A stretch of DNA of 27,626 nucleotides from contig SXKQ01000025.1 in NCBI GenBank assembly GCA_005778045.1, forward strand, positions 1 to 27,626, written 5' to 3'. The notes under the pieces are model-generated. The model made no database searches. It was not told where the DNA came from and worked only from the letters and a program-made list of their open reading frames with translations. The DNA is from Planctomycetia bacterium. Lineage in GTDB: Bacteria > Planctomycetota > UBA1135 > GCA-002686595. Positions 14,577 through 22,113 of the stretch are shown here, piece after piece. The stretch's first letter is position 1, and each line of letters opens with the position of its first letter. Made by a program: the position numbers and the translations under genes.

Positions 14577-15556
14577 CCGGGACTCGTCGCCAGCACGTCG
14601 GGCGCGAGCGGCGCGAGATCCTCGACGCGCGGCTCCTCGTACTGCGCGCGCTGGGCGCCACGGAAGATGCCCGCGACCTGCAGGCGCGCCCAACGATACG
14701 CATCGCTCTCGCAGGCCGCGCGGACCGCAGGCTCGAGGTCGGTCGCTTCGCGAGCCGCGCAGCGGAACGCCTCGATCGTCTGGCCAACGCGCACATACAC
14801 GTCGTTCAGGTCCGCGAGCGGCACGTGATCGGCGAGCCGGCGGCGCACGGCGTGCGTGAACGCAACGCGCATGTGGAACTCGGAGAAGTTGACGTCGTGC
14901 GAGTGCTCGACGACGGCGCCCTCTGCGAACACGAGCCGATAGCCCGAGAGGAGCACGCGCCGCGCCCACTCGATGTCCTCGCCAAACATGCTCGGGTGGA
15001 ACGGCAGGCGCTCGACCACGCTGCGACGCACCGCGCTCGACACGTTGTCGAACACCAGCCTCTCGACGCGTGCGGCGGGCGCGAGCGCGGCCCACTCCGC
15101 GAGCGTGAGCGGCTGCAGCACGGGCCGGCGGCTCGCCGCGGCCATGTGCGCGACAAGGTTGATGCGCTGGAACGGATGACAGCCCGGCTGCGGCACTTGC
15201 CGCGCCCAGGTCCCGGCGACGAACGGGTCATCGAACGGGGCGAGCAGGTTCTCGAGCCAGCTCTCGTCGGCCGGCAGCGCGTCCTGCGAGAGCAGCGCGA
15301 CAAGCTCGGTGTCGCTCTCGAGCACGCCACGGTTGCGCGTGAGCCCGTGGTCGTACTCGCGCTTCTCGATCACGGCGAGCTGCACGCCATGGCGCGCGAG
15401 CACGTCGCGCGTGCCGTCCTTCGAGCTCGAGTCGATCGCCCGCAGGCGCACCTCGCGCTCCGTCTTCTGCGCGCGCACCGCCGTCAGCACGCGCTCGAGC
15501 CGCTCGCCGCCATCCAGCGTCGGCAGGAACACGGTCACGGGTGCGGGGGCAGTCAT
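14573..15556 (-). CDS. GT2-family glycosyltransferase, rhamnosyltransferase-like
   Basis: This 327-residue protein has a GT-A fold N-terminus: VTVFLPTLDGGERLERVLTAV, then the nucleotide-binding segment IDSSSKDGTRDVL, the EYDHGLTRNRG motif typical of rhamnosyltransferase-like GT2 enzymes, and LLSQDALP at the DXD position. A later FGEDIEWARRVLLSGYRLVF segment fits the acceptor/catalytic region (ED motif). It probably transfers an activated sugar to a cell-surface polysaccharide or glycolipid; no other surface-glycan genes are near, so the target is unknown. The ATG at 15556 is chosen because it starts at the first beta strand. TATTCT lies 20 nt upstream and no Shine-Dalgarno is seen. It stops with TAG inside the CTAG shared with the convergent gene. 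Confidence 0.88.
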   Translation of the reverse strand: MTAPAPVTVFLPTLDGGERLERVLTAVRAQKTEREVRLRAIDSSSKDGTRDVLARHGVQLAVIEKREYDHGLTRNRGVLESDTELVALLSQDALPADESWLENLLAPFDDPFVAGTWARQVPQPGCHPFQRINLVAHMAAASRRPVLQPLTLAEWAALAPAARVERLVFDNVSSAVRRSVVERLPFHPSMFGEDIEWARRVLLSGYRLVFAEGAVVEHSHDVNFSEFHMRVAFTHAVRRRLADHVPLADLNDVYVRVGQTIEAFRCAAREATDLEPAVRAACESDAYRWARLQVAGIFRGAQRAQYEEPRVEDLAPLAPDVLATSPG

Positions 15557-15576
15557 GGCGAAGGTGGTTGCGTTAG

Positions 15577-15582
15577 AGAATA
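15577..15582 (-). promoter_or_regulatory. Putative -10 element (TATTCT) of the glycosyltransferase gene
   Basis: On the minus strand TATTCT is followed after 20 nt by ATG 15556, giving a leader of roughly 13 nt without a Shine-Dalgarno. The same hexamer precedes the TPR gene. Confidence 0.4.
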
Positions 15583-15598
15583 GCACCAGCTTGCAGCG

Positions 15599-15623
15599 CG
15601 GCCCCGGGGGAGTCCCGGGGTCG
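15599..15623 (-). terminator. Hairpin between the CBS gene and the glycosyltransferase gene
   Basis: CGGCCCCGGG (15599-15608) pairs with CCCGGGGTCG (15614-15623), ten base pairs with one G-T pair and a 5-nt loop. It follows the CBS gene on the minus strand by 46 nt and precedes the glycosyltransferase promoter, so terminating the CBS transcript is the likely role. No T-run follows. Confidence 0.5.
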
Positions 15624-15669
15624 GCACGCCTTTCCCGCCACGGGCCCCGGATGCGCCCGCCCGCGTCGC

Positions 15670-16107
15670 TCAGTAGGTCGCGAGGATCGCCGGCGAGCTG
15701 CGCTGGATCACGGGGCCCATCTGCCAGAGCTCCTCCGCGAGCAGCACGAGGGCATAGTCGAGCGAAACCACACCGACGAGCTCGCCGAGCGGATTGACCA
15801 CAGGCAGGTAACGCATCCCGCGGATACGCATCGCGGTGAGCGCATCCTCGACCGAGGACATCCCCGACACGACGCGCGGCGAGGGCGTCATGACCTCGAT
15901 TACGGTGCTCACGGCCGGGTTGCACCCCTCGCTCGAACAGCACAGGGCTATGTCGCGGTCGGTGATCAGACCGGTCAGGCGACGCTGCGTAACGAGCACG
16001 AGCAGCCTGCTCACGGAACGCGTGCTCATGCTCTGCGCGGCGGCACGCACGGACTCGAAGGACTCGTCGGTGTCGACGTTGCGCTGGCAGATGCGGGCGA
16101 TGCTCAT
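15670..16107 (-). CDS. Tandem CBS-domain protein
   Basis: This 145-residue protein consists almost entirely of one CBS pair, a module that usually binds adenine nucleotides and senses energy state. The first repeat (about 5-60) ends in LTGLITDRDIAL; the second (about 73-130) starts VMTPSPRVV and ends LVGVVSLDYALVLLAEEL. Two cysteine spots (CQR near the start, and CCSSEGC between the repeats) are unusual and could matter for redox or metal sensing, which is speculative. The ATG at 16107 has AGGAG about 8 nt upstream. It lies 121 nt downstream of a CheY-like gene. No enzyme or transporter domain is attached, so it probably works by binding a partner. Confidence 0.88.
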   Translation of the reverse strand: MSIARICQRNVDTDESFESVRAAAQSMSTRSVSRLLVLVTQRRLTGLITDRDIALCCSSEGCNPAVSTVIEVMTPSPRVVSGMSSVEDALTAMRIRGMRYLPVVNPLGELVGVVSLDYALVLLAEELWQMGPVIQRSSPAILATY

Positions 16108-16228
16108 GACAGGCTCCTGTTCCAGGAAGCGGCGGGCGAAGGAGCGCTCGCGCAAGCGCTCCGGCGGAGCTTCAAGGCCAGTCAGCGACCGCTTGCCAGT
16201 ACGCAGAGCTGCGCAGCCGGCGCGCTGC

Positions 16229-16645
16229 TCAGCCGCGCCCGCGCTGGCCGAGCATCTCGTACACGGCCGAGAGCAACGTGTCCTCCGTGAACGGCTTCTC
16301 GAGCGTGCACTGGTCCTGCGTGATGCGACCTTGCTGCAACAGGAGTTCACGCGAGTACGCGCTCATGAACAGCACGCGCAGTCCCGGTTGGGCCACGAGC
16401 AGCTCGCTGGCGAGCTCGGTGCCGCTCTTGCCCGGCAGAATCATGTCCGCGAGTACGAGATCGATCTCCTCGCACTGGTCAAACAGCGTGCGCCCTTCGA
16501 TCGCGTTCGCGGCGACGAGAACCTCGAAGTCGTGCAGTGCCAGCGTTTGGCGCAGCGTGACCCGGATCAGTCTCTCATCCTCTACGACGAGGATGCGCGG
16601 CTTGCGCGGCGCCTGGGATGCGGCGGGTTCGACGGGAGGCTGCAC
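16229..16645 (-). CDS. Single-domain CheY-like response regulator
   Basis: This 138-residue protein contains only a receiver domain. It has the acidic pair in ILVVEDERLIR, the phospho-acceptor aspartate in LVLADMILPGKSG, the switch serine in LFMSAYSR and the lysine in LEKPFTEDTLL. No output domain follows, so it must act through a partner protein. The probable GTG start at 16645 is 3 nt after the stop of the histidine kinase gene, which suggests a cognate pair; the hybrid-kinase-like layout (a kinase followed by a receiver) is common for NtrB-type kinases. Residues about 1-17 are a Pro/Ala-rich leader before the fold. Confidence 0.92.
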   Translation of the reverse strand: MQPPVEPAASQAPRKPRILVVEDERLIRVTLRQTLALHDFEVLVAANAIEGRTLFDQCEEIDLVLADMILPGKSGTELASELLVAQPGLRVLFMSAYSRELLLQQGRITQDQCTLEKPFTEDTLLSAVYEMLGQRGRG

Positions 16646-16648
16646 GGG

Positions 16649-17593
16649 TCAGAGGATACGCCGTGTCATGCCCCGACCAAGCTCGCTGTCGACGTCGATG
16701 CTCCCACGCAGCCTCTGCACGATGCCGTGGACTCTGCAGAGGCCGAGCCCAGTGCCGCCGTTCCTGGTCGTGAAAAATGGCTCGAATATGCGGGCGCGCA
16801 TCTGCGCGTCCATCCCGCGACCGCTGTCCCGCACGCTGAGCTCGACATACCAGCCGGGAAGCAGGGCCGAGGTGGGAGAGCGCGATCCAGCCGACACCTG
16901 CACCGTGCAAGCCCAAAGCAGCAGCACGCCGCCATCCGACATCGCGTCGGCCACATTCAGCTACAGGTTGATGAGCGCCTGCTGCGGCTGGGCCGGTTCG
17001 GCATGCACGAGCGCATCCGGCGTGTCCAACGCGAATTCGAAACGAAGGTTCTGTCCTAGCAGTGCCCGCAGCACGTCGCGCGCCGATTCGAGTGTCGCCC
17101 CGATGCGCAGCGGGCGAGGCCGTTCCTCGGTGGGACGCCCCAGCGCCGCAAGGCGCCGCGACAGGTCTACGCCACGATCCGCAGCGGGACCGATCTCCGC
17201 GCGATAGACGAGCGCCGGATGTCTTTCTCCAAGCGTGCGCGCAGCGAGCCGACTTGCGGTGAGAATGCCCATCAACGGGTTGTTGAAGTGGTGCGAGACG
17301 CCCGAGACCAGATTGGAGACCCGCTCCATCTTCTGCGTGCGGCGCAGGTACTCGCCGAAGGGCGCGAGCACGTCGTTCTCGGAGGCGAGCGACCACTGTC
17401 GCCCGAGCAGGTCTGGCAGTTGCGAACGAGCGCCGGATCGACGGGCGGACGATCGAGGATCACGGTGTGACTCACGATCGGTTCGTCGAGACGGCCGGAA
17501 CCCGACCCGGACGCGCTCCGGACGCACCACCCACGCGGCCCCAAGTGCGCAGACACGCCTGCGCCCGTCGCTCGGCACGGCGCAGCCGCTCAC
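16649..17593 (-). pseudogene. NtrB-type histidine kinase, broken by an in-frame TAG and probable compensating frameshifts
   Basis: The kinase core is clear: H-box SGVSHHFNNPLMGIL, N-box LNVADAM, G1 [10 protein letters not shown]-box [12 protein letters not shown] and G2 GTGLGL. No membrane helix is seen. A TAG at 16961-16963 interrupts the N-box (INL, stop, LNVADAM) with the frame unchanged on both sides. In the N-terminal part, the likely coding frame changes: 17593 to about 17505 fits the main frame, about 17500-17400 fits a different frame (SHTVILDRPPVDPALVRNC), then the main frame resumes at QWSLASENDVLAPFGEYL. The judgement rests on third-position GC and protein-like sequence. Intact length would be about 314 residues. 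The sensor region is not recognised. The GTG start at 17593 is 12 nt after the TPR stop. Either the gene is decaying or the sequence is inaccurate here. Confidence 0.8.
16961..16963 (-). other. In-frame TAG in the kinase N-box
   Basis: On the minus strand the codons are ATC AAC CTG TAG CTG AAT GTG GCC GAC. The interrupted residue is usually a small or aliphatic one in this motif, so a TTG to TAG change is a simple explanation. The reading frame is the same before and after. Confidence 0.9.
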
Positions 17594-17605
17594 GACTGCA
17601 GCGCG

Positions 17606-17986
17606 CTACTGCACCACGTTCATGGGCCCCGGCGAGGTCGGCGGCGGAGCGTTCGGGTTCTTCTTGAGCTCTTCCTTCCACGCCAGCATGCGCGCCTTCG
17701 CGGCCGCGGTCTCGGCATCGGCGATCTTGCCCGCGCGCTGCAGGAAGATCGACAGGCTCGTGAACGCGAACGGATCCGTCGGCGTGAGCTCGATCACGCG
17801 ATTCACCGTCGCGATCGCCTCGTCCTGCTTGCCGAGCTTGGACTGCGCAGTCGCCACCGCGTGCAGCACCTCGGCCCAGTCCGCCTTCTGTTCGAGCGCG
17901 AGCCGGTACTCCGCGATCGCCTCCTCGAATTTCTGCTGCCCGAAGAGCTTCAGTCCGGCCATGTAGTGCGTCTTGGGTTCGCCCAT
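17606..17986 (-). CDS. Small TPR-repeat protein
   Basis: This 126-residue protein has about three tetratricopeptide repeats (residues about 5-105), seen in FEEAIAEYRLALEQKADWAEVLHAV-like helices with the usual Ala/Gly/Tyr pattern, followed by a Pro-rich tail (NPNAPPPTSPGPMN). No signal peptide or enzymatic domain is visible, so it is probably a scaffold or partner protein. The ATG at 17986 has TATTCT 7 nt upstream and no Shine-Dalgarno. It is the first gene of the minus-strand group that continues with the damaged kinase and the receiver protein, and is divergent from the MFS gene. It ends with TAG. Confidence 0.85.
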   Translation of the reverse strand: MGEPKTHYMAGLKLFGQQKFEEAIAEYRLALEQKADWAEVLHAVATAQSKLGKQDEAIATVNRVIELTPTDPFAFTSLSIFLQRAGKIADAETAAAKARMLAWKEELKKNPNAPPPTSPGPMNVVQ

Positions 17987-17993
17987 GGCGGAG

Positions 17994-17999
17994 AGAATA
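17994..17999 (-). promoter_or_regulatory. Putative -10 element (TATTCT) of the TPR gene, leaderless spacing
   Basis: On the minus strand TATTCT is separated from ATG 17986 by exactly 7 nt, the spacing expected if transcription starts at the A of the ATG. It sits in the 94-nt divergent region shared with the MFS gene. Confidence 0.5.
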
Positions 18000-18063
18000 G
18001 CAGCGCGCGCCGCGAAAGCTCGATCCGTACGCCGCGGATCGCATTTCGGTCGAGACGGTCCGC

Positions 18064-18069
18064 TAGCCT
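18064..18069 (+). promoter_or_regulatory. Putative -10 element (TAGCCT) of the MFS gene
   Basis: TAGCCT lies 11 nt before ATG 18081, leaving a leader of only about 4-5 nt. No Shine-Dalgarno is present. It faces the TPR promoter across the divergent spacer. Confidence 0.4.
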
Positions 18070-18080
18070 GACGGTCCCCC

Positions 18081-19343
18081 ATGAACGCGCCGCGCTCGCT
18101 CCTGCGTATGACCCTCATTTCCGCTCTCGGCGGAGTGTTCGAGTTCTACGACTTCGTGATCTTCGCGGTCTTCGCACCGCAGATCGGCGCGGCCTTCTTT
18201 CCGCCGGAAGCGGGCGAGTCGGCGCAGACGCTGGAGGCGTTTCTCGTGTTCGCCGTCGGCTACCTAGCACGACCGATCGGGGGCCTGCTGTGGGCGCATG
18301 TCGCGGATCGGCGCGGGCGTGCCTACGTGTTCTCGCACACAGTTCTCGGAATGGCCGCGGCGACGCTGTCGATCGCGCTGTTGCCGGGCTACGCGACGAT
18401 CGGGGTCGCGGCACCCGTGCTGCTGGTCCTGCTGCGCTTGCTGCAGGGCATGACGCTCGGAGGCGAGCTGCCCGCGTCGCTGTGCTGGCTCGCCGAGCAT
18501 GCGGGCGAGCGTCGCAGCGGTGTCGCGACGGCGACGCTCATGGCCGGCGTCAATTCCGGCATGCTGCTCGGCCAGCTCGTCGCGGCAGCGATCACGCTCG
18601 CGCTCGGCGAAGTCGCAGCCTTCGCGTGGGGCTGGCGCATCGCGTTCGTGCTGGGCAGCAGCGTCGGAGTAACTGCATGGTTCGTGCGTCGACACGTCGG
18701 CGAGACGGCCGAGTTCGAGCGCCTGCGCGCCCGCGGCGTCGAGCGCGTGCCGCTGCGCACGCTGCTGCGCACGGAACCTGGCAACGCCGTACGCGCCGCC
18801 GCCCTGTGCGCCGTGCACGCCTGGGTCGTCGCGACGCTGTACCTCGCGTTCCCTGCCTTCCTGCACCAGCACGGCGAGCTCTCGCTCGCCTCGGCGGAAC
18901 GCATCGCGCTCGCCTGCGCCGCGCTCGGTTCCGTACTGTTCCCCTGCGCTGGCTGGCTCGCGGATCGCGTCGGCGCCGCGCGTGTCTGTCGCACCCTGCT
19001 CGTGCTGCTCGCAGTCGCCGCCGTGCCCGCGTACCTGTGGTTCCCGTCCCATGGAGTGCTGCCACTCGCCCTGCTCGGCGCCATCGGCGGCCTGTTCATC
19101 GGCGCCTACCTCGCGCTCCTGCCGAGACTCTTCAGTCCCGCGGTGCGCAGCAGCGGACTCGCGCTCGGCTACGACGGCGCTTTTGCGATCGTCGGCGGGC
19201 TCGGCCCCTTCGCGATGCTCTGGCTGGCCGGAAAGCACGGCCCGGTGGCGGTCGGCCTCGCGCTCGCCGCGATCTCGGCCCTCGCCATGCTCGCAGTTCC
19301 GCGCGAGCCCGTGGAGCGAACGGCCGAGCCCATGCCAGAATGA
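18081..19343 (+). CDS. MFS transporter, metabolite:H+ symporter (MHS) family
   Basis: This 420-residue membrane protein has 12 predicted helices. The N-terminus ISALGGVFEFYDFVIFAVFAPQIG matches the MHS branch (ProP, KgtP and relatives), as do ARPIGGLLWAHVADRRGRAY, containing the MFS DRxGR loop between helices 2 and 3, and LRLLQGMTLGGELPAS. Related proteins take up osmolytes, dicarboxylates or citrate with protons; the substrate here cannot be called. The second half is less typical. It is followed 4 nt later by the M14-like gene, which hints at a shared substrate, such as uptake of a product of peptide or amide hydrolysis. Confidence 0.9.
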   Translation: MNAPRSLLRMTLISALGGVFEFYDFVIFAVFAPQIGAAFFPPEAGESAQTLEAFLVFAVGYLARPIGGLLWAHVADRRGRAYVFSHTVLGMAAATLSIALLPGYATIGVAAPVLLVLLRLLQGMTLGGELPASLCWLAEHAGERRSGVATATLMAGVNSGMLLGQLVAAAITLALGEVAAFAWGWRIAFVLGSSVGVTAWFVRRHVGETAEFERLRARGVERVPLRTLLRTEPGNAVRAAALCAVHAWVVATLYLAFPAFLHQHGELSLASAERIALACAALGSVLFPCAGWLADRVGAARVCRTLLVLLAVAAVPAYLWFPSHGVLPLALLGAIGGLFIGAYLALLPRLFSPAVRSSGLALGYDGAFAIVGGLGPFAMLWLAGKHGPVAVGLALAAISALAMLAVPREPVERTAEPMPE

Positions 19344-19347
19344 GCGC

Positions 19348-20271
19348 ATGAGGACGAGCAACTGGCCGTTTCCGATCGGGACACCGGGCACTCCGTGGGG
19401 CGCAGCGGAGAAGGCGCGCTGGCGCGCGTCGGTTCCCAAGCGCCGCGACTACCGTGACGAAGTCGTCGTCCTGCTGCAACGTCTTGCGCCGCGCTTCGAG
19501 ATCCTGAGCTACGGCACGCTCTCCTACGGCGCGGATGGCGAGTTTCCGCTGTTCGCGCTCAAGAGTCGCGCATGGAACGAGAGCCTGCCGATCGCGATGG
19601 TGACCGGCGGAGTGCACGGCTACGAGACGAGCGGTGTGCACGGAGCGCTGCGCTTCGCGGAGCGCGACGCCGCGACGTTCGGAGGGCGCGTCAACGTCCT
19701 CATCGCGCCCTGCGTGAGTCCGTGGGCCTACGAGCGCATCCAGCGCTGGAACGCAGAGGCCCTCGATCCCAATCGCTCCTTCGGCCCGACGGGACTCGCG
19801 CGCGAGTCGCGCCTGCTCGTCGAGTTCATCGCGTCGTTCCGCGGACGCGTCCTCGCGCACCTCGACCTCCACGAGACGACGGACACCGATGAGTCGGAGT
19901 TCAGTCCAGCCCTCGCTGCTCGCGACGGCAAGCCGTTCGAGCCCGGCCTGATTCCCGATGGCTTCTACGTCGTCGACGACAGCGCCAACCAGCAGCCCGG
20001 CTTCCAGCGCGCGATCATCACGGCCGTGAGCGCCGTCACGCACATCGCCGAGCCCGACGAGCAGGGCCAGATCATTGGCGCGCCCGTGGTGGACCACGGC
20101 GTGATCCACTACGACGTCAGCCCGCTTGGGCTGTGCGCGAGCCTCACTGGCGCACGCTTCACGACCCCGACCGAGGTCTATCCGGACAGCCCGCGGGCCA
20201 CGCCGGAGCAGTGCAACGAGGCACAGGCGACCGCGGTGCGCGCGGGCCTCGACTACGCGCTGCGCAACTAG
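19348..20271 (+). CDS. M14-family zinc metallopeptidase or AstE/aspartoacylase-like deacylase
   Basis: This 307-residue protein has the zinc site of the M14 clan: GGVHGYETSG gives the HxxE pair (His90, Glu93) and AHLDLHETTD gives the third histidine (His175). DPNRSFGP (about 140-147) matches the substrate-binding NxR segment and TPTEVYPDS carries the likely catalytic glutamate. There is no signal peptide, so it acts in the cytosol. It could be a carboxypeptidase or an N-acyl amino acid deacylase of the succinylglutamate desuccinylase type. The ATG at 19348 is 4 nt after the MFS stop, so the two genes are coupled. It ends with TAG, 15 nt before the convergent FGE-like gene. Confidence 0.85.
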   Translation: MRTSNWPFPIGTPGTPWGAAEKARWRASVPKRRDYRDEVVVLLQRLAPRFEILSYGTLSYGADGEFPLFALKSRAWNESLPIAMVTGGVHGYETSGVHGALRFAERDAATFGGRVNVLIAPCVSPWAYERIQRWNAEALDPNRSFGPTGLARESRLLVEFIASFRGRVLAHLDLHETTDTDESEFSPALAARDGKPFEPGLIPDGFYVVDDSANQQPGFQRAIITAVSAVTHIAEPDEQGQIIGAPVVDHGVIHYDVSPLGLCASLTGARFTTPTEVYPDSPRATPEQCNEAQATAVRAGLDYALRN

Positions 20272-20286
20272 CGGAACGCTCGGGTC

Positions 20287-22017
20287 TCAGCGAGCGGCCG
20301 GCGACAAGTCGACGCCGGGCGTACGCGCGACGCGCAAGCCGAAGTCGTCGAGGCAGCTCGCTGGTCGGAAGGTGCCGCGGCGAGACGCGCGACAGATCGC
20401 GTCGTCGTAGTGACAGGAGCCGCCGCGAATCACTCCAAGGTTGCCGCTCCCGGGGCCGGTGGGGTCTTTCGCGAGCGGGCCGAGCTGGGCATAGAAATCG
20501 GCGGCATACGGGTCGGAGCACCACTCGTAGACGTTGCCGAGCATGTCGTGGAAGCCGAGTGCATTTGCGCGCTTGCCTCCGACGGCGTGCGTCGTGAGTT
20601 CCGAGTTGTGGGCGTTCCATGCGACATCGTCGATGGGGCCGTACCACGCGCCGAGAGTCCCGGCGCGACAGGCCAGTTCCCACTCCGCCTCGGTCGGTAC
20701 GCGCAGTCCCGTGCGAGCGCTGAACTCGCGCGTCATATCGAGGCTGACGTTCTCCACCGGATAGTCCGGCTTGCGCGCCTTGGTCGCGGGGTTGGAGCCC
20801 ATGACGAGTTCCCACTGCGCCTGCGTCACCTCGAAGCGCCCGAGATAGAACGCGCGAGAGAGCTCCACTTCATGCTGGGGCTTTTCGTTCGCTTCCGCGC
20901 GATAGTCGAGCTCCGACGCTCCGCGCGGGTAGCGAGTCGCTGGCACGAGCAACAACTCGAGGCCCGTGGCCTTGTCTTTCACGCGCCAAGGCAGCCCCGC
21001 CTGCTCGAGTGCCGTACGCAACTCCCGATCCGTGACCACGGTCGGATCCGGGTACTCCTCGAGGATCTCGCCCCACGGCTCGATCTGCTCCTTGGCGATC
21101 GGACGTCGGGCGGGAATCGCAACGGCGCCTGCGTCGCGCGTCGCACGGAATCCCAGCGACATGCCACGCCTCGAGGGCGATGCGTAGTCACGCTGCGACG
21201 CACGGCAGCTCCACTCGGGCCCATCAAAGGCGCCGCCGCGCACCACATGGTCGCGTCCTGCGGCAGGACCGCGCGGATCGACGAGCGCAGCATCGGCTCG
21301 CGCATACTCCCCCTCCGAATACCAATCCGCGCATCGCTCGCTCACGTTGCCGAGCATGTCCTGAAAGCCGAGCGCGTTGGCACGCTTTCCGCCGACCGGC
21401 TGCGTCTTGCAGCGCCACTCCGTTCGCGCGAGCTCGACATCCCACTCGATATCCGCGTCCGGAGCGAGCTTGCCGCTGTTGCGGAAGGACCACGCGCAGT
21501 CTTCCAGAGCTCCGTAACGAATCTGGTCGCTTCCCGCGCGGCACGCGCGCTCCCACTCCGCTTCGCTCGGGAGACGCAGCCCAGTGCAGGCCGCGAAGCG
21601 CTCGATATCCGCATGATTCATGTTCCAGGCCGGCTGCCGCGGGTCGACCTGCGGCACCACCGGATCGATTCCCATCACTCCGCGCCACTGCGCCCATGTG
21701 ACCTCGTAGCGACCCAGATAGAACGGCGCCGAAAGCTCGACCTCGCGCTGCGGCCTCTCGCTCGCTTCCGCGTCCGCATCCTCCGCGCCCGCACCACGCA
21801 GGAACTTGCCCGGCGGCACGAGCAGGAGCTCGATGCCAGTCGCGCGGTCGCGGACACGCCACGGCAGACCCGTGGCCTCGATCGCTCCCCGCAGGGCAGC
21901 GTCGGTCACGACCGTGGCATCAGGCTTCGCCTCGAGCACCTCGGCCCACTCGAGCCCGGCGGGGAGAGCAGACGGCGTACCCGCCAGGATCGACAGCGAA
22001 AGTGCCAGCACGTGCAT
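20287..22017 (-). CDS. Secreted protein with two tandem FGE-sulfatase (SUMF1-type) domains
   Basis: This 576-residue protein starts with a signal peptide (MHVLALSLSILAGTPSALPA). It is an internal duplication: a roughly 45-residue segment (WAEVLEAKPDATVVTD, about 24; WGEILEEYPDPTVVTD, about 315) precedes each FGE-sulfatase domain. Each domain shows ELLLVP, FYLGRxEVTxAQW, RLPSEAEWE/RVPTEAEWE, GGKRANALGF, DMLGN and a VRGG/IRGG motif. Bona fide formylglycine-generating enzymes carry a CX4C pair in the last motif. Domain 1 has only Cys271 and domain 2 has GGSC with Cys535 and Cys542 at CX6C, so canonical oxidase activity is doubtful; a binding role is possible. GGAG lies about 8 nt before ATG 22017. 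It is 85 nt downstream of the DUF1501 gene, and a sulfatase gene lies at the window end. Confidence 0.87.
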   Translation of the reverse strand: MHVLALSLSILAGTPSALPAGLEWAEVLEAKPDATVVTDAALRGAIEATGLPWRVRDRATGIELLLVPPGKFLRGAGAEDADAEASERPQREVELSAPFYLGRYEVTWAQWRGVMGIDPVVPQVDPRQPAWNMNHADIERFAACTGLRLPSEAEWERACRAGSDQIRYGALEDCAWSFRNSGKLAPDADIEWDVELARTEWRCKTQPVGGKRANALGFQDMLGNVSERCADWYSEGEYARADAALVDPRGPAAGRDHVVRGGAFDGPEWSCRASQRDYASPSRRGMSLGFRATRDAGAVAIPARRPIAKEQIEPWGEILEEYPDPTVVTDRELRTALEQAGLPWRVKDKATGLELLLVPATRYPRGASELDYRAEANEKPQHEVELSRAFYLGRFEVTQAQWELVMGSNPATKARKPDYPVENVSLDMTREFSARTGLRVPTEAEWELACRAGTLGAWYGPIDDVAWNAHNSELTTHAVGGKRANALGFHDMLGNVYEWCSDPYAADFYAQLGPLAKDPTGPGSGNLGVIRGGSCHYDDAICRASRRGTFRPASCLDDFGLRVARTPGVDLSPAAR

Positions 22018-22091
22018 GCGCAGTCTCCGAGTCGCATTTATCGGACCATGCCCGGCCATCAGCCTGAGCCGAAAAAAACTCCACATTTCCG

Positions 22092-22113
22092 GGCCCGCCG
22101 CCTCAGGCGAGCC
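22092..22113 (-). terminator. Possible terminator at the end of the DUF1501 gene
   Basis: On the minus strand, GGCTCGCC and GGCGGGCC pair over 8 bp with one G-T pair and a 6-nt loop containing the TGA stop. A T7 run follows 13 nt later (22072-22078). The gap between stem and T-run is longer than ideal, so the call is weak. Confidence 0.3.

Noticed and set aside
239..16963. Pyrrolysine or TAG recoding as the explanation of the in-frame TAGs
   Set aside because: TAG ends at least six intact genes here, the replaced residues differ in type, and no pyl gene or suppressor tRNA is in the window.
20287..22017. Naming the tandem FGE-like protein a formylglycine-generating enzyme
   Set aside because: The CX4C pair of active FGE is not present in either domain; domain 2 has CX6C and domain 1 a single Cys.
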